Source: Myroides oncorhynchi (lineage in GTDB: Bacteria; Bacteroidota; Bacteroidia; Flavobacteriales; Flavobacteriaceae). From it: DNA of 64,000 nucleotides. Both the position numbers and the translations under genes were made by a program. The stretch covers positions 897,501 to 961,500 of the forward strand of contig NZ_JAJJMP010000001.1 of NCBI RefSeq assembly GCF_020905415.1, written 5' to 3'. The notes under the pieces were generated by a model that ran no database searches, was not told where the DNA came from, and saw only the letters and a list, made by a program, of their open reading frames with translations. Below, in pieces: positions 1-8,141 of the stretch. Positions within the stretch are counted from its first letter, which is position 1, and every line of letters starts with the position of its first letter.

Positions 1-1
1 A

Positions 2-37
2 ACATTACTACAACAACTAAACAATATACTCAAATGA
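2..37 (+). CDS. 3' end of an upstream gene of the thiamine operon (partial)
   Basis: An open frame enters from the left edge, encodes a short tail ending in QQLNNILK, and stops with TGA at 35-37. The stop overlaps the thiG start in an ATGA arrangement, as is usual for translationally coupled operon genes. The tail is too short to name the product. By position it could be ThiE or another thiamine gene, but that is only inference. Confidence 0.5.
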   Translation, partial: TLLQQLNNILK

Positions 38-810
38 ATATACAGCCACTTACAATAGCGGATAAGACCTTTCAATCACGCTTATTCTTAGGGACAGGTA
101 AATACGGTTCTAACGCAGATATGGAAATAGCAACATTAGCATCTGAAAGCGAATTAGTAACAGTCGCATTGAAACGAATAGACACTACTACAAACACAGA
201 TGTCATACTCACTCATCTAGATCACCCCCATATCCATCTACTGCCTAATACTTCAGGAGCGAGAAATGCTAAAGAAGCAATCTTCGCAGCACAGCTAGCT
301 AGAGAAGCATTAGAGACCAATTGGTTAAAACTAGAAATACACCCAGACCCAAAATACCTACTCCCCGATCCTATCGAAACCCTAAAAGCTACAGAAGAAT
401 TAACTAAGTTAGGATTTGTTGTACTCCCTTATATACACGCAGACCCTGTATTATGCAAGCGACTAGAAGAAGTAGGTACAGCAGCTGTTATGCCTTTAGG
501 AGCACCTATTGGTACCAATAAAGGCTTAAAGACAATGGACTTCTTAGAAATTATCATAGAGAACAGTAAAGTTCCCGTTATTATTGATGCTGGTATTGGA
601 GCTCCTTCTGATGCAGCTAAGGCTATGGAGATAGGTGCTGATGCTGTACTTGTTAATACTGCCATAGCAGTAGCTGGTAACCCAAAACAAATGGCAACTG
701 CTTTTAAACTTGCTGTCCAAGCCGGTCGTCTAGCTTATGAAGCTAAACTACCGGCTATACTAAAGCGCGCTCAAGCTTCTAGTCCACTAACCGCATTTCT
801 AACAGAGTAA
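34..810 (+). CDS. thiG: Thiazole synthase ThiG
   Basis: ThiG forms the thiazole phosphate half of thiamine from 1-deoxy-D-xylulose 5-phosphate, dehydroglycine and the ThiS thiocarboxylate in the cytoplasm. The 258-residue length is normal for this TIM barrel. The Schiff-base lysine is expected at Lys99 in the segment [10 protein letters not shown]. The phosphate-binding segments [12 protein letters not shown] (about 154-165) and [13 protein letters not shown] (about 183-195) are intact. The ATG overlaps the stop of the preceding gene, and thiH follows after 3 bases, so this is an internal operon gene. ThiS and ThiC are not in view and are probably further left. Confidence 0.95.
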   Translation: MNIQPLTIADKTFQSRLFLGTGKYGSNADMEIATLASESELVTVALKRIDTTTNTDVILTHLDHPHIHLLPNTSGARNAKEAIFAAQLAREALETNWLKLEIHPDPKYLLPDPIETLKATEELTKLGFVVLPYIHADPVLCKRLEEVGTAAVMPLGAPIGTNKGLKTMDFLEIIIENSKVPVIIDAGIGAPSDAAKAMEIGADAVLVNTAIAVAGNPKQMATAFKLAVQAGRLAYEAKLPAILKRAQASSPLTAFLTE

Positions 811-813
811 ACT

Positions 814-1923
814 ATGTCCTTTATACAAACTTATGAACAATACGACTGGGAAGAGATTAAGAAAAAAATCTATGAAACAACCTCTGCTAAAGTAGAATAC
901 AGTCTCATAAAAAATAAAAAGACACTTACTGATTTCTTACATCTCATCTCTCCCGCTGCCGCTCCTTATTTAGAGCAAATGGCACAAATAAGTCAACAGC
1001 TTACGCAAAAGAGATTTGGCAAGACGATATCATTATACGCCCCTATGTACCTAAGTAATGAGTGTAATAATATTTGTACCTATTGTGGTTTTAGTGTAGA
1101 TAATAATATTCGAAGAAAGACACTAACTCCAAAAGAAATAGAACAAGAAATTACTGCAGTAAAAACACAAGGCTATGATCATATCCTACTTGTCACTGGA
1201 GAAGCTAATCACGTAGTCAATATCAACTACTTCAAACAAAGTATAGAACAAATACAACAGTCTTTTTCTACCATCTCAATAGAGGTACAGCCCCTAAAGC
1301 AAGATGAATACGAACAGTTAGCTGATCTTGGTGTATATGCTGTACTAGTATATCAAGAGACCTATCATAAAGAAGTCTATAAACAATATCATCCTAAAGG
1401 GAAGAAATCTAACTTTGAATATAGACTAGACACCCCTGACAGAATAGGGAGAGCTGGCATACATAAAATAGGACTAGGTGTTCTCCTTGGACTAGAAGAC
1501 TGGCGAGTAGATAGTTTCTTTAATGCGCTTCATATTGATTATTTACAAAAAACCTATTGGCAAACGAAGTATTCTGTATCATTCCCTAGATTAAGACCAG
1601 CAGAAGGTGTTATAGAACCGAACTTCATCATGGAAGATAGAGACCTCATACAACTATTATGTGCATACAGAATTTGGAATGAAGACCTAGAGATATCCAT
1701 CTCTACCCGTGAGAGTAAAATCTTAAGAAACAATGTCTTCAAACTAGGAGCTACTACTATGAGTGCTGGCTCAAAAACCAATCCGGGAGGATATAGTGTA
1801 GCAGAGGACTCACTAGAGCAATTTGAGATTTGTGATACGAGAAGTACATCCGAAATCTATCACCTTATTAAAGAATCAGGATATGAACCTATATGGAAAG
1901 ATTGGGATAAAGCCTATCAATAA
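814..1923 (+). CDS. thiH: 2-iminoacetate synthase ThiH (radical SAM)
   Basis: ThiH cleaves tyrosine to dehydroglycine (2-iminoacetate) and p-cresol, supplying the nitrogen-carbon unit for ThiG. The radical SAM cysteines Cys84, Cys88 and Cys91 are visible as CNNICTYC, a CX3CX2C motif. The 369-residue length fits the family, and the C-terminal biotin/thiamin-synthesis-associated region is present. It sits directly between thiG and a thiF-like gene. The use of ThiH rather than the glycine oxidase ThiO suggests the tyrosine-dependent, oxygen-sensitive route to thiazole. Confidence 0.95.
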   Translation: MSFIQTYEQYDWEEIKKKIYETTSAKVEYSLIKNKKTLTDFLHLISPAAAPYLEQMAQISQQLTQKRFGKTISLYAPMYLSNECNNICTYCGFSVDNNIRRKTLTPKEIEQEITAVKTQGYDHILLVTGEANHVVNINYFKQSIEQIQQSFSTISIEVQPLKQDEYEQLADLGVYAVLVYQETYHKEVYKQYHPKGKKSNFEYRLDTPDRIGRAGIHKIGLGVLLGLEDWRVDSFFNALHIDYLQKTYWQTKYSVSFPRLRPAEGVIEPNFIMEDRDLIQLLCAYRIWNEDLEISISTRESKILRNNVFKLGATTMSAGSKTNPGGYSVAEDSLEQFEICDTRSTSEIYHLIKESGYEPIWKDWDKAYQ

Positions 1924-1938
1924 TTAAACAATTGTAAT

Positions 1939-2646
1939 ATGGATACAACAGATTTCTTACGATATAATAGACAGATGAATTTAGCTGAAATAGGTATAGA
2001 TGGTCAAATGAAGATTAAACAAGCTAAAGTATTAGTCATCGGTGCTGGAGGATTAGGTTCTCCAGCATTGACCTACTTAGCATGTTGTGGCGTAGGTACA
2101 TTAGCTGTCATAGATTATGACACCATAGAACATCACAATCTCCATCGACAAATACTATTCACAGAGATAGATATCAATAAAAATAAAACAACAATAGCTA
2201 CACAAAGAATTAAAGAACTAAACCCTCATATACACTTTACTGCCTATAATGAGAAACTAACAAATGTAAACGCTATAGATATACTATCTCCTTATGACAT
2301 CATAGTAGATGGCAGTGATAACTTTGATACTAGGTATTTAGTCAATGATGTAGGTGTAAGCTTAGATAAGACTATTATCTATGGAACTATATTCGGATTC
2401 GAAGGACAACTAAGTGTATTTAATTATAAAGGCTCACATAATCTGCGTAATCTATTCTCAGAACCACCTGCAGAAGAAGATGTCCCTAACTGTACTCTTA
2501 ATGGGGTACTAGGAACATTTCCAGGTATTATAGGAACTATGATGGCACATGAAACACTTAAAGTCATCCTAACATTACCGGCTCTTAGTAATCAACTACT
2601 AATAATAAACACCTTAACATGGCAGGTAACAAAATTAAATTACTAA
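1939..2646 (+). CDS. thiF: ThiF/MoeB/HesA-type adenylyltransferase
   Basis: E1-like enzyme that would adenylate the C-terminal glycine of the sulfur carrier ThiS before sulfur transfer. The nucleotide-binding motif GAGGLGSP is at 35-42 and the conserved DGSDNFDTRYLVND segment at about 125-138. The cysteine equivalent to ThiF Cys184 is probably Cys185 (PNCTLNG). The two CxxC pairs that bind structural zinc in E. coli ThiF and MoeB are absent: the usual YRCL-like position reads NLRNLF, and the protein ends without the second pair. At 235 residues it is slightly short. Position after thiGH supports ThiF; a shared MoeB role is possible. Its stop abuts that of the convergent aat gene. Confidence 0.82.
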   Translation: MDTTDFLRYNRQMNLAEIGIDGQMKIKQAKVLVIGAGGLGSPALTYLACCGVGTLAVIDYDTIEHHNLHRQILFTEIDINKNKTTIATQRIKELNPHIHFTAYNEKLTNVNAIDILSPYDIIVDGSDNFDTRYLVNDVGVSLDKTIIYGTIFGFEGQLSVFNYKGSHNLRNLFSEPPAEEDVPNCTLNGVLGTFPGIIGTMMAHETLKVILTLPALSNQLLIINTLTWQVTKLNY

Positions 2647-3291
2647 TTACTTTTGAGGTAAATACTCCATAAAAACTTCTCTTGGTATTTCATAAGCACC
2701 TAAGGAGTCTAAATGACTATTATATACTTGACAATCTAGCAATTTATAATTCTTGCTTTCTAAATACTCACATAAATAAATAAAAGCGACTTTACTTGCA
2801 TTAGGAACAGATGAAAACATACTTTCTCCACAAAAAACAGGTGCCATATCTACCCCATATAAGCCCCCTACTAATTCTCCATCTTGCCAGACTTCAACAG
2901 ACTGAGCCAAACCTAGTTTATGTAAATTGCAATATGCTTCAATCATATCATCTGTAATCCAAGTTCCCAATTGTCCGTCGCGTTTAGCATTTTGACAATT
3001 GCTAATTACATCAGCAAAACAAGTATTGAAAGTAATTTTAAATTGTTCTTTTTTAAGTATACTACGCATACTTTTAGAAATATGTACTTCATCAGGTGCG
3101 AGCACCATACGCATATCAGGCGCCCACCAAGTAATAGGCTCTCCATCTTCAAACCATGGAAATATACCAGACTTATAGGCGAGTATAAGTCTATTAGCAG
3201 ACAGGTCTCCGCCTATTGCTAATATACCTGATTCGTGCGCATTCTCCACTGATGGAAAATACAAGTAATTACTATCTATAGATGATATCAT
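2647..3291 (-). CDS. aat: Leucyl/phenylalanyl-tRNA-protein transferase Aat
   Basis: Aat moves Leu or Phe from aminoacyl-tRNA to N-terminal Arg or Lys of proteins, creating N-degrons for ClpS/ClpAP. The family signature is clear: LAIGGDL at about 24-30, SGIFPWFEDGEPITWWAPD at about 41-59, and the GxYGV and CGESMFS segments in the second half. The 214-residue length matches the compact bacterial form. It lies downstream of the DUF3127 gene on the same strand, but a strong terminator separates the two, so it is probably transcribed alone. Its stop codon touches that of the convergent thiF-like gene. Confidence 0.93.
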   Translation of the reverse strand: MISSIDSNYLYFPSVENAHESGILAIGGDLSANRLILAYKSGIFPWFEDGEPITWWAPDMRMVLAPDEVHISKSMRSILKKEQFKITFNTCFADVISNCQNAKRDGQLGTWITDDMIEAYCNLHKLGLAQSVEVWQDGELVGGLYGVDMAPVFCGESMFSSVPNASKVAFIYLCEYLESKNYKLLDCQVYNSHLDSLGAYEIPREVFMEYLPQK

Positions 3292-3296
3292 AATAG

Positions 3297-3332
3297 AAAA
3301 AAAAAGTCCCTAAGAATAGAATACTTAGGGAC
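3297..3332 (-). terminator. Rho-independent terminator of the DUF3127 gene
   Basis: A 9-bp perfect stem (3306-3314 with 3324-3332, GTCCCTAAG/CTTAGGGAC) is followed on the minus strand by a run of nine T residues. It lies just downstream of the DUF3127 gene and before aat. Confidence 0.85.
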
Positions 3333-3344
3333 ATATATACTATT

Positions 3345-4016
3345 TTAGAATGGTAAATCGTCGTGATCTTCTTCAGAATAACTTGAAGCAGGAGGAAACT
3401 GTTGTCCCATATTATTTTGTCCTTGGTTAAAACCTTGTTGTTGGTTTTGGTTAAAGCCTCCTTGTTGCTGCCCTTGAGTATTCTGAGCAAAACCTTGTTG
3501 TTGGTTTTGGTTAAAACCTCCTTGTTGTTGCCCTTGAGTATTCTGAGCAAAACCTTGTTGTTGGTTTTGATTAAAGCCTCCTTGTTGTTGCCCTTGAGTA
3601 TTCTGAGCAAAACCTTGTTGTTGGTTTTGGTTAAAACCTCCTTGTTGAGACATACCAGTATTACCATATTGAGACTGCATATTATCTTGTTGCCCCATAT
3701 ATGGTTGTTGATTTTGCTCCATATTACCTCCTTGTTGAGCAGGCATCATGTGCTCTATTCTCCATCCTTGGATTGTATTAAAGTATCTAGTATCACCTTG
3801 TGGACTTTGCCACTCTCTTCCTCTCAAATTAATAGAAACTCTAACTTGTTCACCCACTTGATATGTATCTAATAAGTTTACTTTATCTTGAGTAAACTCT
3901 ATCATAATATGCTGAGGATATTGCTCTTCTGTAGTTACTACAACTTCTCTCTTTCTGAATGATGAACTAATATCTTGTGTATGTCCAATTAACTTGATTC
4001 TTCCTGTAACTTCCAT
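3345..4016 (-). CDS. DUF3127 protein with Gln/Gly-rich repeats and an SSB-like acidic tail
   Basis: Residues 1 to about 93 match the DUF3127 domain seen in Bacteroidota (start MEVTGRIKLIGHTQDIS, segment VRVSINLRGREW), predicted here to be a small beta fold. Residues about 95-205 are rich in Q, G, N and F and contain several copies of a 20-residue unit (GGFNQNQQQGFAQNTQGQQQ). The last residues, EEDHDDLPF, closely resemble the acidic tip of bacterial SSB (DDDIPF), which recruits repair and replication enzymes. The layout of folded N-domain, flexible linker and acidic tip copies that of SSB. A role in single-stranded DNA metabolism is inference only. Confidence 0.85.
   Translation of the reverse strand: MEVTGRIKLIGHTQDISSSFRKREVVVTTEEQYPQHIMIEFTQDKVNLLDTYQVGEQVRVSINLRGREWQSPQGDTRYFNTIQGWRIEHMMPAQQGGNMEQNQQPYMGQQDNMQSQYGNTGMSQQGGFNQNQQQGFAQNTQGQQQGGFNQNQQQGFAQNTQGQQQGGFNQNQQQGFAQNTQGQQQGGFNQNQQQGFNQGQNNMGQQFPPASSYSEEDHDDLPF
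3429..3645. repeat. 60-bp in-frame tandem repeat inside the DUF3127 gene
   Basis: A 60-bp unit recurs about three and a half times with only a few base changes, for example between 3481-3540 and 3541-3600. Its length keeps the reading frame, so copy number can change without breaking the gene. It encodes the 20-residue Gln/Gly-rich linker unit. Confidence 0.9.
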
Positions 4017-4041
4017 TTTAATCTCTATTTTTAATTACAAT

Positions 4042-4914
4042 CTATTTGGCTAAAATTGTTTTCCAAGCCAAAGGTACATTATTTTCTTCTAAATATTTTT
4101 TTGCTAATTTAAATTTATTGATTTGATTATTAGATATCAATATTTCTTTTAACTCTTTATTTGAATTTGCAAAGCTTAGCACTTCCTCATCATTTGGCAA
4201 ATGCTCAACGTTACCTAATATCCCCAAATCATTACCTGTGAATACATCACTTTCTATTGCTTCTATAGGTAACACATCTACTCCCAAACCAAGTGTAGTT
4301 AATGGCTTTTCTACTTCAAAAACACCTTCATTAGCACGTGTATACCAGTTCGCTCCCATACGTGCTACTAAATCTATCTTATGTTGATCTATTTGCCCAT
4401 TTTCATCTAACACCTCTTCATTCACATGTATTTTTACAACTTCACAAATCACAAGATTTCCAGCACCTCCCTCTTGTCCAAGACCAATTACTTCTTGTAC
4501 AACGCACTCATACTGTACAGGACTTTCTTTTACTCTAAATGGTTTGACTATATCTGATGGTACCATTGTCAATCCTGATTTAACAAACTCATTTACCCCA
4601 TCCTTATACTCTGTGCTTGATAAAGAAGTCTGTTGAACCATATCATACGTCACCACGTTAATCACTACCTGAAGATTAGCCTGTACATTAAATAGGGTAT
4701 GCTTATTAGAATTATCTCTCACACGTCTAGATGGAGAAAACACTAAAATAGGTGGATTAGTACTTACCATATTAAAGAAGCTAAACGGAGATAGATTTGG
4801 TCTACCATCAGCATCTATCGTACTTGCAAGAGCTATTGGACGTGGTCCTATAGACGTCTGCATCAGTCTCTGTAGCTCTACTACAGAGATATCATTTGGT
4901 TTTATAGATTTCAT
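4042..4914 (-). CDS. Flavin reductase-like FMN-binding split-barrel protein
   Basis: The first 215 residues or so match the flavin reductase-like domain: SIGPRPIALASTIDADGRPNLS (about 17-38), then PFSFFNMVSTNPPILVFSPS. These proteins bind FMN and often reduce flavins with NAD(P)H or act as flavoproteins of unknown substrate. The 290-residue length includes a C-terminal extension after the barrel, rich in Asn, Lys and Glu, which is common in the Bacteroidota members. It lies 25 bases upstream of the DUF3127 gene on the same strand and may be cotranscribed. The specific substrate cannot be read from the sequence. Confidence 0.85.
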   Translation of the reverse strand: MKSIKPNDISVVELQRLMQTSIGPRPIALASTIDADGRPNLSPFSFFNMVSTNPPILVFSPSRRVRDNSNKHTLFNVQANLQVVINVVTYDMVQQTSLSSTEYKDGVNEFVKSGLTMVPSDIVKPFRVKESPVQYECVVQEVIGLGQEGGAGNLVICEVVKIHVNEEVLDENGQIDQHKIDLVARMGANWYTRANEGVFEVEKPLTTLGLGVDVLPIEAIESDVFTGNDLGILGNVEHLPNDEEVLSFANSNKELKEILISNNQINKFKLAKKYLEENNVPLAWKTILAK

Positions 4915-5048
4915 ATATTCATTAAATTGAAGAAAAGTAAAGTTACAAAAGCTTTTAATAACGATAAAACTTTTAATACTTCATTAAACTAAAATCAATT
5001 CATTTATTTTAATTACTTTTAAATCTTGATATTAAACCAATTGTTATC

Positions 5049-6200
5049 TTGAGCAATAAGAAAGAAATATTCCGCTGGTCAGTTATCGCCGCCGCATTAA
5101 TCACCTTATTAGTAATCCTTTGGAATACCTATTCTTTTTTTCAGACCTATAAAACTGAAGAGAGAACAAAGATGAAAATATGGGCAGAAGCACTGAATAC
5201 CCTTGATATTGCTACATCTATTGAAGCAGATGTCTCTCTCCCCTTTTTAATTATGATGGAAAACAAAACGATTCCCATCATACAAACAGATGTAAATGAC
5301 AATATATTATCTATTAACAATATAGACGAAAATATAGTCAATACGCCTGAGAAGAAACAAGCACTACTGCGCAGATTAAAATCACAAAATCCTCCTATTC
5401 TATTAAAAGTAGGTAAGCAAACACAATACGTATACTATGGCAACTCTTCTTTATTAACTAAACTAAAGTATTACCCTGTTACCCTAGTTCTAATATTTTT
5501 ATTCTTCACTGTCTTATTATTTTATTTCTATCGCAGTAATAAAGTAGCTACTCAAAATAAACTATGGACAGGTATGGCGAAAGAGACTGCCCACCAGATA
5601 GGAACGCCTCTATCTTCTCTTCTAGGATGGATAGAAATTATGAGACTAGACAATGTGAATCCAGACACAATAGCAGAAATAGAAAAGGATGTAAAAAAAC
5701 TGCAAATTATAGCAGATAGATTCTCTAAGATAGGTTCTATCCCTAAGCTTACTGATGTTGATATTATCTCTGAGACTCGTAAGACTTTTGATTACTTCTC
5801 TCTTAGAAACTCTAAGCAAATACTCTTTACGATGGATAGCCCAGACTATGAAATATTAATCCCTTTAAACAAAGAACTACATAGCTGGACGATAGAAAAC
5901 CTTATCAAGAATGCTATAGATGCTATGAAAGGAAAAGGAAAGTTGGCTATACATATACAAGACACTCCTAAAGTGGTCAATATATTGATCACCGATGCAG
6001 GTAGTGGTATCCCAAAAAAAATGTTGAAGAAGATATTTGAGCCTGGATATACAACTAAAAAACGGGGATGGGGATTAGGACTATCCTTAACAAAAAGAAT
6101 AGTAGAAGACTTCCAAAATGGAAAGATTAAAATTACTCAATCAGAAATAGGTAAAGGAACTACATTCTGTATTACGTATAACAAAAAGAGGTTGCACTAA
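5049..6200 (+). CDS. Sensor histidine kinase (orphan)
   Basis: Membrane histidine kinase of 383 residues. Transmembrane segments lie at about 10-31 and 142-162, bounding a periplasmic sensor region of about 110 residues. The H-box AKETAHQIGTPLSS places the phosphorylated residue at His182. The N-box ENLIKNAIDAM (about 283-293), the G1 box DAGSG (316-320) and the G2 box GWGLGL (340-345) are intact, so the kinase should be active. The start is a TTG codon at 5049; no ATG lies close enough to serve better. No response regulator gene is adjacent, so its partner must be encoded elsewhere. Confidence 0.88.
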   Translation: MSNKKEIFRWSVIAAALITLLVILWNTYSFFQTYKTEERTKMKIWAEALNTLDIATSIEADVSLPFLIMMENKTIPIIQTDVNDNILSINNIDENIVNTPEKKQALLRRLKSQNPPILLKVGKQTQYVYYGNSSLLTKLKYYPVTLVLIFLFFTVLLFYFYRSNKVATQNKLWTGMAKETAHQIGTPLSSLLGWIEIMRLDNVNPDTIAEIEKDVKKLQIIADRFSKIGSIPKLTDVDIISETRKTFDYFSLRNSKQILFTMDSPDYEILIPLNKELHSWTIENLIKNAIDAMKGKGKLAIHIQDTPKVVNILITDAGSGIPKKMLKKIFEPGYTTKKRGWGLGLSLTKRIVEDFQNGKIKITQSEIGKGTTFCITYNKKRLH

Positions 6201-6217
6201 TACTAGGCAACCTCTTT
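6185..6217. terminator. Convergent terminator between the kinase and HIT genes
   Basis: An 11-bp perfect stem (6185-6195 with 6207-6217, AAAGAGGTTGC/GCAACCTCTTT) spans the stop codon of the histidine kinase. T residues follow on both strands, so it can serve both converging genes. Confidence 0.75.
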
Positions 6218-6237
6218 ACGTTATATATAATATAGTC

Positions 6238-6627
6238 TTATAAATGACTATTAATAGCCTTAGCAACTGCTTCAAACTCTTCTGGAGATAGCTTTTCCTT
6301 CTTAGTGAATCGCATATCATCCATCTCTTGAAGAGGAATTAGATGGACATGTACATGAGGCACTTCTAACCCCACTACAGCCATACCTACTCTCTTACAA
6401 GGCACTGCTAGCTCTAATGCTTTAGCTACTTTACGAGAGAACTTCATCAACTCTAGATATTGATCCTCTTCCATATCAAAAATCTTATTAATCTCCTCCT
6501 TAGGAATACATAATGTATGTCCCTTCGCATTAGGATTAATATCTAAAAATGCTAGAAAATTATCATCCTCTGCTACTTTATATGCAGGTATCTCTCCTGA
6601 AATGATCTTCGTGAAAATAGAACTCAT
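6238..6627 (-). CDS. HIT family protein
   Basis: Histidine-triad nucleotide hydrolase or transferase of 129 residues. The catalytic triad motif HVHVHL is at 91-96, with the N-terminal half IPAYKVAEDDNFLAFLDINP typical of the HinT/Fhit-like branch. HinT-type enzymes hydrolyse adenosine 5'-phosphoramidates and aminoacyl-adenylates in the cytoplasm. It lies 15 bases downstream of greA on the same strand, so the two are probably cotranscribed, an arrangement I recall as common in Flavobacteriia. Confidence 0.92.
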   Translation of the reverse strand: MSSIFTKIISGEIPAYKVAEDDNFLAFLDINPNAKGHTLCIPKEEINKIFDMEEDQYLELMKFSRKVAKALELAVPCKRVGMAVVGLEVPHVHVHLIPLQEMDDMRFTKKEKLSPEEFEAVAKAINSHL

Positions 6628-6642
6628 AATCTATCTATGTTT

Positions 6643-7122
6643 TTAGTTATCTCTACTTATTTCTAATACCTCAAAAGCAATAGTACCATTAGGAACTTGT
6701 ATCTCCGCAATATCACCTACAGATTTACCTAGCAACCCTCTACCAATAGGAGAAGTTACAGATATCTTACCTGCTTTTAGATCTGCTTCACTCTCTGCCA
6801 CTAATGTGTAGGTAATCTCCATACCATTAGCTGTATTTTTAATTTTTACTTTTGATAATACTAAAGCCTTAGTAACATCTAACTGAGATTCATCTATTAG
6901 TCGAGCATTTGCTACAACTTCTTCTACCTTAGCTATCTTTAACTCTAATAATCCTTGTGCTTCCTTAGCTGCATCATATTCTGCATTTTCAGACAAGTCA
7001 CCTTTATCCCTTGCATCAGCTATCGCTTGAGATGCTTTAGGACGCTCCACACTTTTCAACTGCTCTAATTCGTCTTTTAACTTCTTAAGACCTTCCGCAG
7101 TATAATACGAAATCTTGCTCAT
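6643..7122 (-). CDS. greA: Transcription elongation factor GreA
   Basis: GreA binds the secondary channel of RNA polymerase and stimulates cleavage of backtracked transcripts. The N-terminal coiled coil holds the tip acidic residues in DARDKGDLSENAEYDAAKE (about 36-54). The C-terminal FKBP-like domain has the ISVTSPIGRGLLGKSVGD segment (about 119-136). The 159-residue length is normal. It precedes the HIT gene in a likely two-gene unit. Confidence 0.96.
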   Translation of the reverse strand: MSKISYYTAEGLKKLKDELEQLKSVERPKASQAIADARDKGDLSENAEYDAAKEAQGLLELKIAKVEEVVANARLIDESQLDVTKALVLSKVKIKNTANGMEITYTLVAESEADLKAGKISVTSPIGRGLLGKSVGDIAEIQVPNGTIAFEVLEISRDN

Positions 7123-7434
7123 AATTAACTCGTTTATATAAAAACTTTAAATCCGTAACTACCATTTACTGCGAATTAATTCTACTTTACATAGCTTCAA
7201 TTAGCTCTAAAACCACACTATAGTGTGCTTTAATCACTAATCTTGTTCTGTTTTGTATAATTTATTCTCGTTTAAACGTTCTTTACGGATTTAAGGTAAA
7301 TAGAAAAAATCCCATAAAAACGGGATTCCTTACTATAAAGATATTTTTATTTTATTGTTAAATCAATAATTGATTGTTCTACTATATTTGTCAAATATAA
7401 TTAATTAAATTTGTTTTTCAAACAGTTTATTAAA
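7123..7434. other. Divergent intergenic region upstream of greA and the lipoprotein gene
   Basis: About 310 bases of AT-rich spacer between greA (minus) and the Rieske-like lipoprotein (plus). It holds a short hairpin (7308-7313 with 7322-7327, AATCCC/GGGATT) followed on the minus strand by six T residues, so it resembles a minus-strand terminator or attenuator although no minus-strand gene is immediately upstream. It also holds a promoter-like element at 7383-7390. Nothing else was recognised. Confidence 0.5.
7383..7390 (+). promoter_or_regulatory. Bacteroidota-type -7 element for the lipoprotein gene
   Basis: TATATTTG matches the TAnnTTTG -7 consensus of the Bacteroidota sigma factor. It lies 45 bases upstream of the ATG at 7435. 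No well-spaced -33 TTG was found, so this is tentative. Confidence 0.4.
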
Positions 7435-7890
7435 ATGAAGAAATTATTTCTATTCCTTTTTACAATACTTATATCTGTCTCTTGTGGTAAAACTAATGGT
7501 AAATATACTAATCCATATTTACCTAGCCAAAGTGTAAACTTTAGTCTATACTTAAATGACCCTGCTGCGATAAACTTACTAAATCCTGGAGGTGTATATG
7601 TAGCTTATGGAGTCGGAAACAGCATAAGTGGTATAGCTATTTACAATGCAGGAGCACAGTATTTCGCTTATGAACTAACTTGTCCTAATCACAAACCAGA
7701 AGGATGCTCTGTACTAACTCGAAAAGATAATAAAGGCATATTTGTCTATTGTTCATGCAAACACAATCATGACGGAGTACAAGCTCAATTTAGCCTTATC
7801 AATGGACAATCTCTTACTCCAGGAGTACAGTACCAACTAAAACCGTATCCTGTAAGAAAACAAGGTGATTATTTACATATTAACTATTAA
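7435..7890 (+). CDS. Small Rieske-like lipoprotein
   Basis: A lipoprotein signal (MKKLFLFLFTILISVSCG) puts the lipid-bearing cysteine at residue 17. The ATG at 7435 is preferred over a TTG at 7411, which would put eight residues before this signal. The C-terminal half resembles small Rieske-fold proteins common in Flavobacteriia: AYELTCPNHKPEGC, then YCSCKHNHDG, then LTPGVQYQLKPYPV. The Cys and His residues that would hold a 2Fe-2S cluster are present but with unusual spacing, so cluster binding is doubtful. No operon partner. Confidence 0.7.
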   Translation: MKKLFLFLFTILISVSCGKTNGKYTNPYLPSQSVNFSLYLNDPAAINLLNPGGVYVAYGVGNSISGIAIYNAGAQYFAYELTCPNHKPEGCSVLTRKDNKGIFVYCSCKHNHDGVQAQFSLINGQSLTPGVQYQLKPYPVRKQGDYLHINY

Positions 7891-8089
7891 GCGACAGTTC
7901 TAATAATTATCTATTACTCTTTTATTCACAGAAGAATTAAATCGATTAATTACAACACCTCTAAAATCAAATAGTATTCCTCAACACCTCTTCAACATTT
8001 GTTCAAGAGTTCCCTATAAAAGAGTTCATTTATTGAAGAAATATTGAAAAAACCTTGAAGCAATCTTGAATGACAGGATTAGATATAAA

Positions 8090-8120
8090 AAAAGCTACTA
8101 TCGTTAAAATAGTAGCTTTT
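8090..8120 (-). terminator. Terminator of the TonB-dependent receptor gene
   Basis: A 12-bp perfect stem (8090-8101 with 8109-8120, AAAAGCTACTAT/ATAGTAGCTTTT) lies 22 bases after the receptor stop. A-rich sequence at 8085-8092 gives a T tract on the minus strand. It may also stop plus-strand transcription. Confidence 0.8.
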
Positions 8121-8141
8121 CGTTTTATTATACTTCACTAA

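Noticed and set aside
3429..3645. Possible CRISPR array
   Set aside because: The 60-bp units are contiguous with no variable spacers and code for protein.
3272..3667. Minus-strand open frame with NNKEAL repeats
   Set aside because: Second frame of the same 60-bp repeats, with no start context or known domain.
3402..3872. Plus-strand open frame with repeats of LLLPLSILSK across the DUF3127 gene
   Set aside because: It is the complement of the Gln/Gly repeat region; the repeat keeps all frames open, and the minus-strand frame has a known domain and terminator.
7308..7327. Terminator of greA
   Set aside because: It lies on the 5' side of greA, so it cannot end its transcript; it was kept only as a minor hairpin in the spacer.
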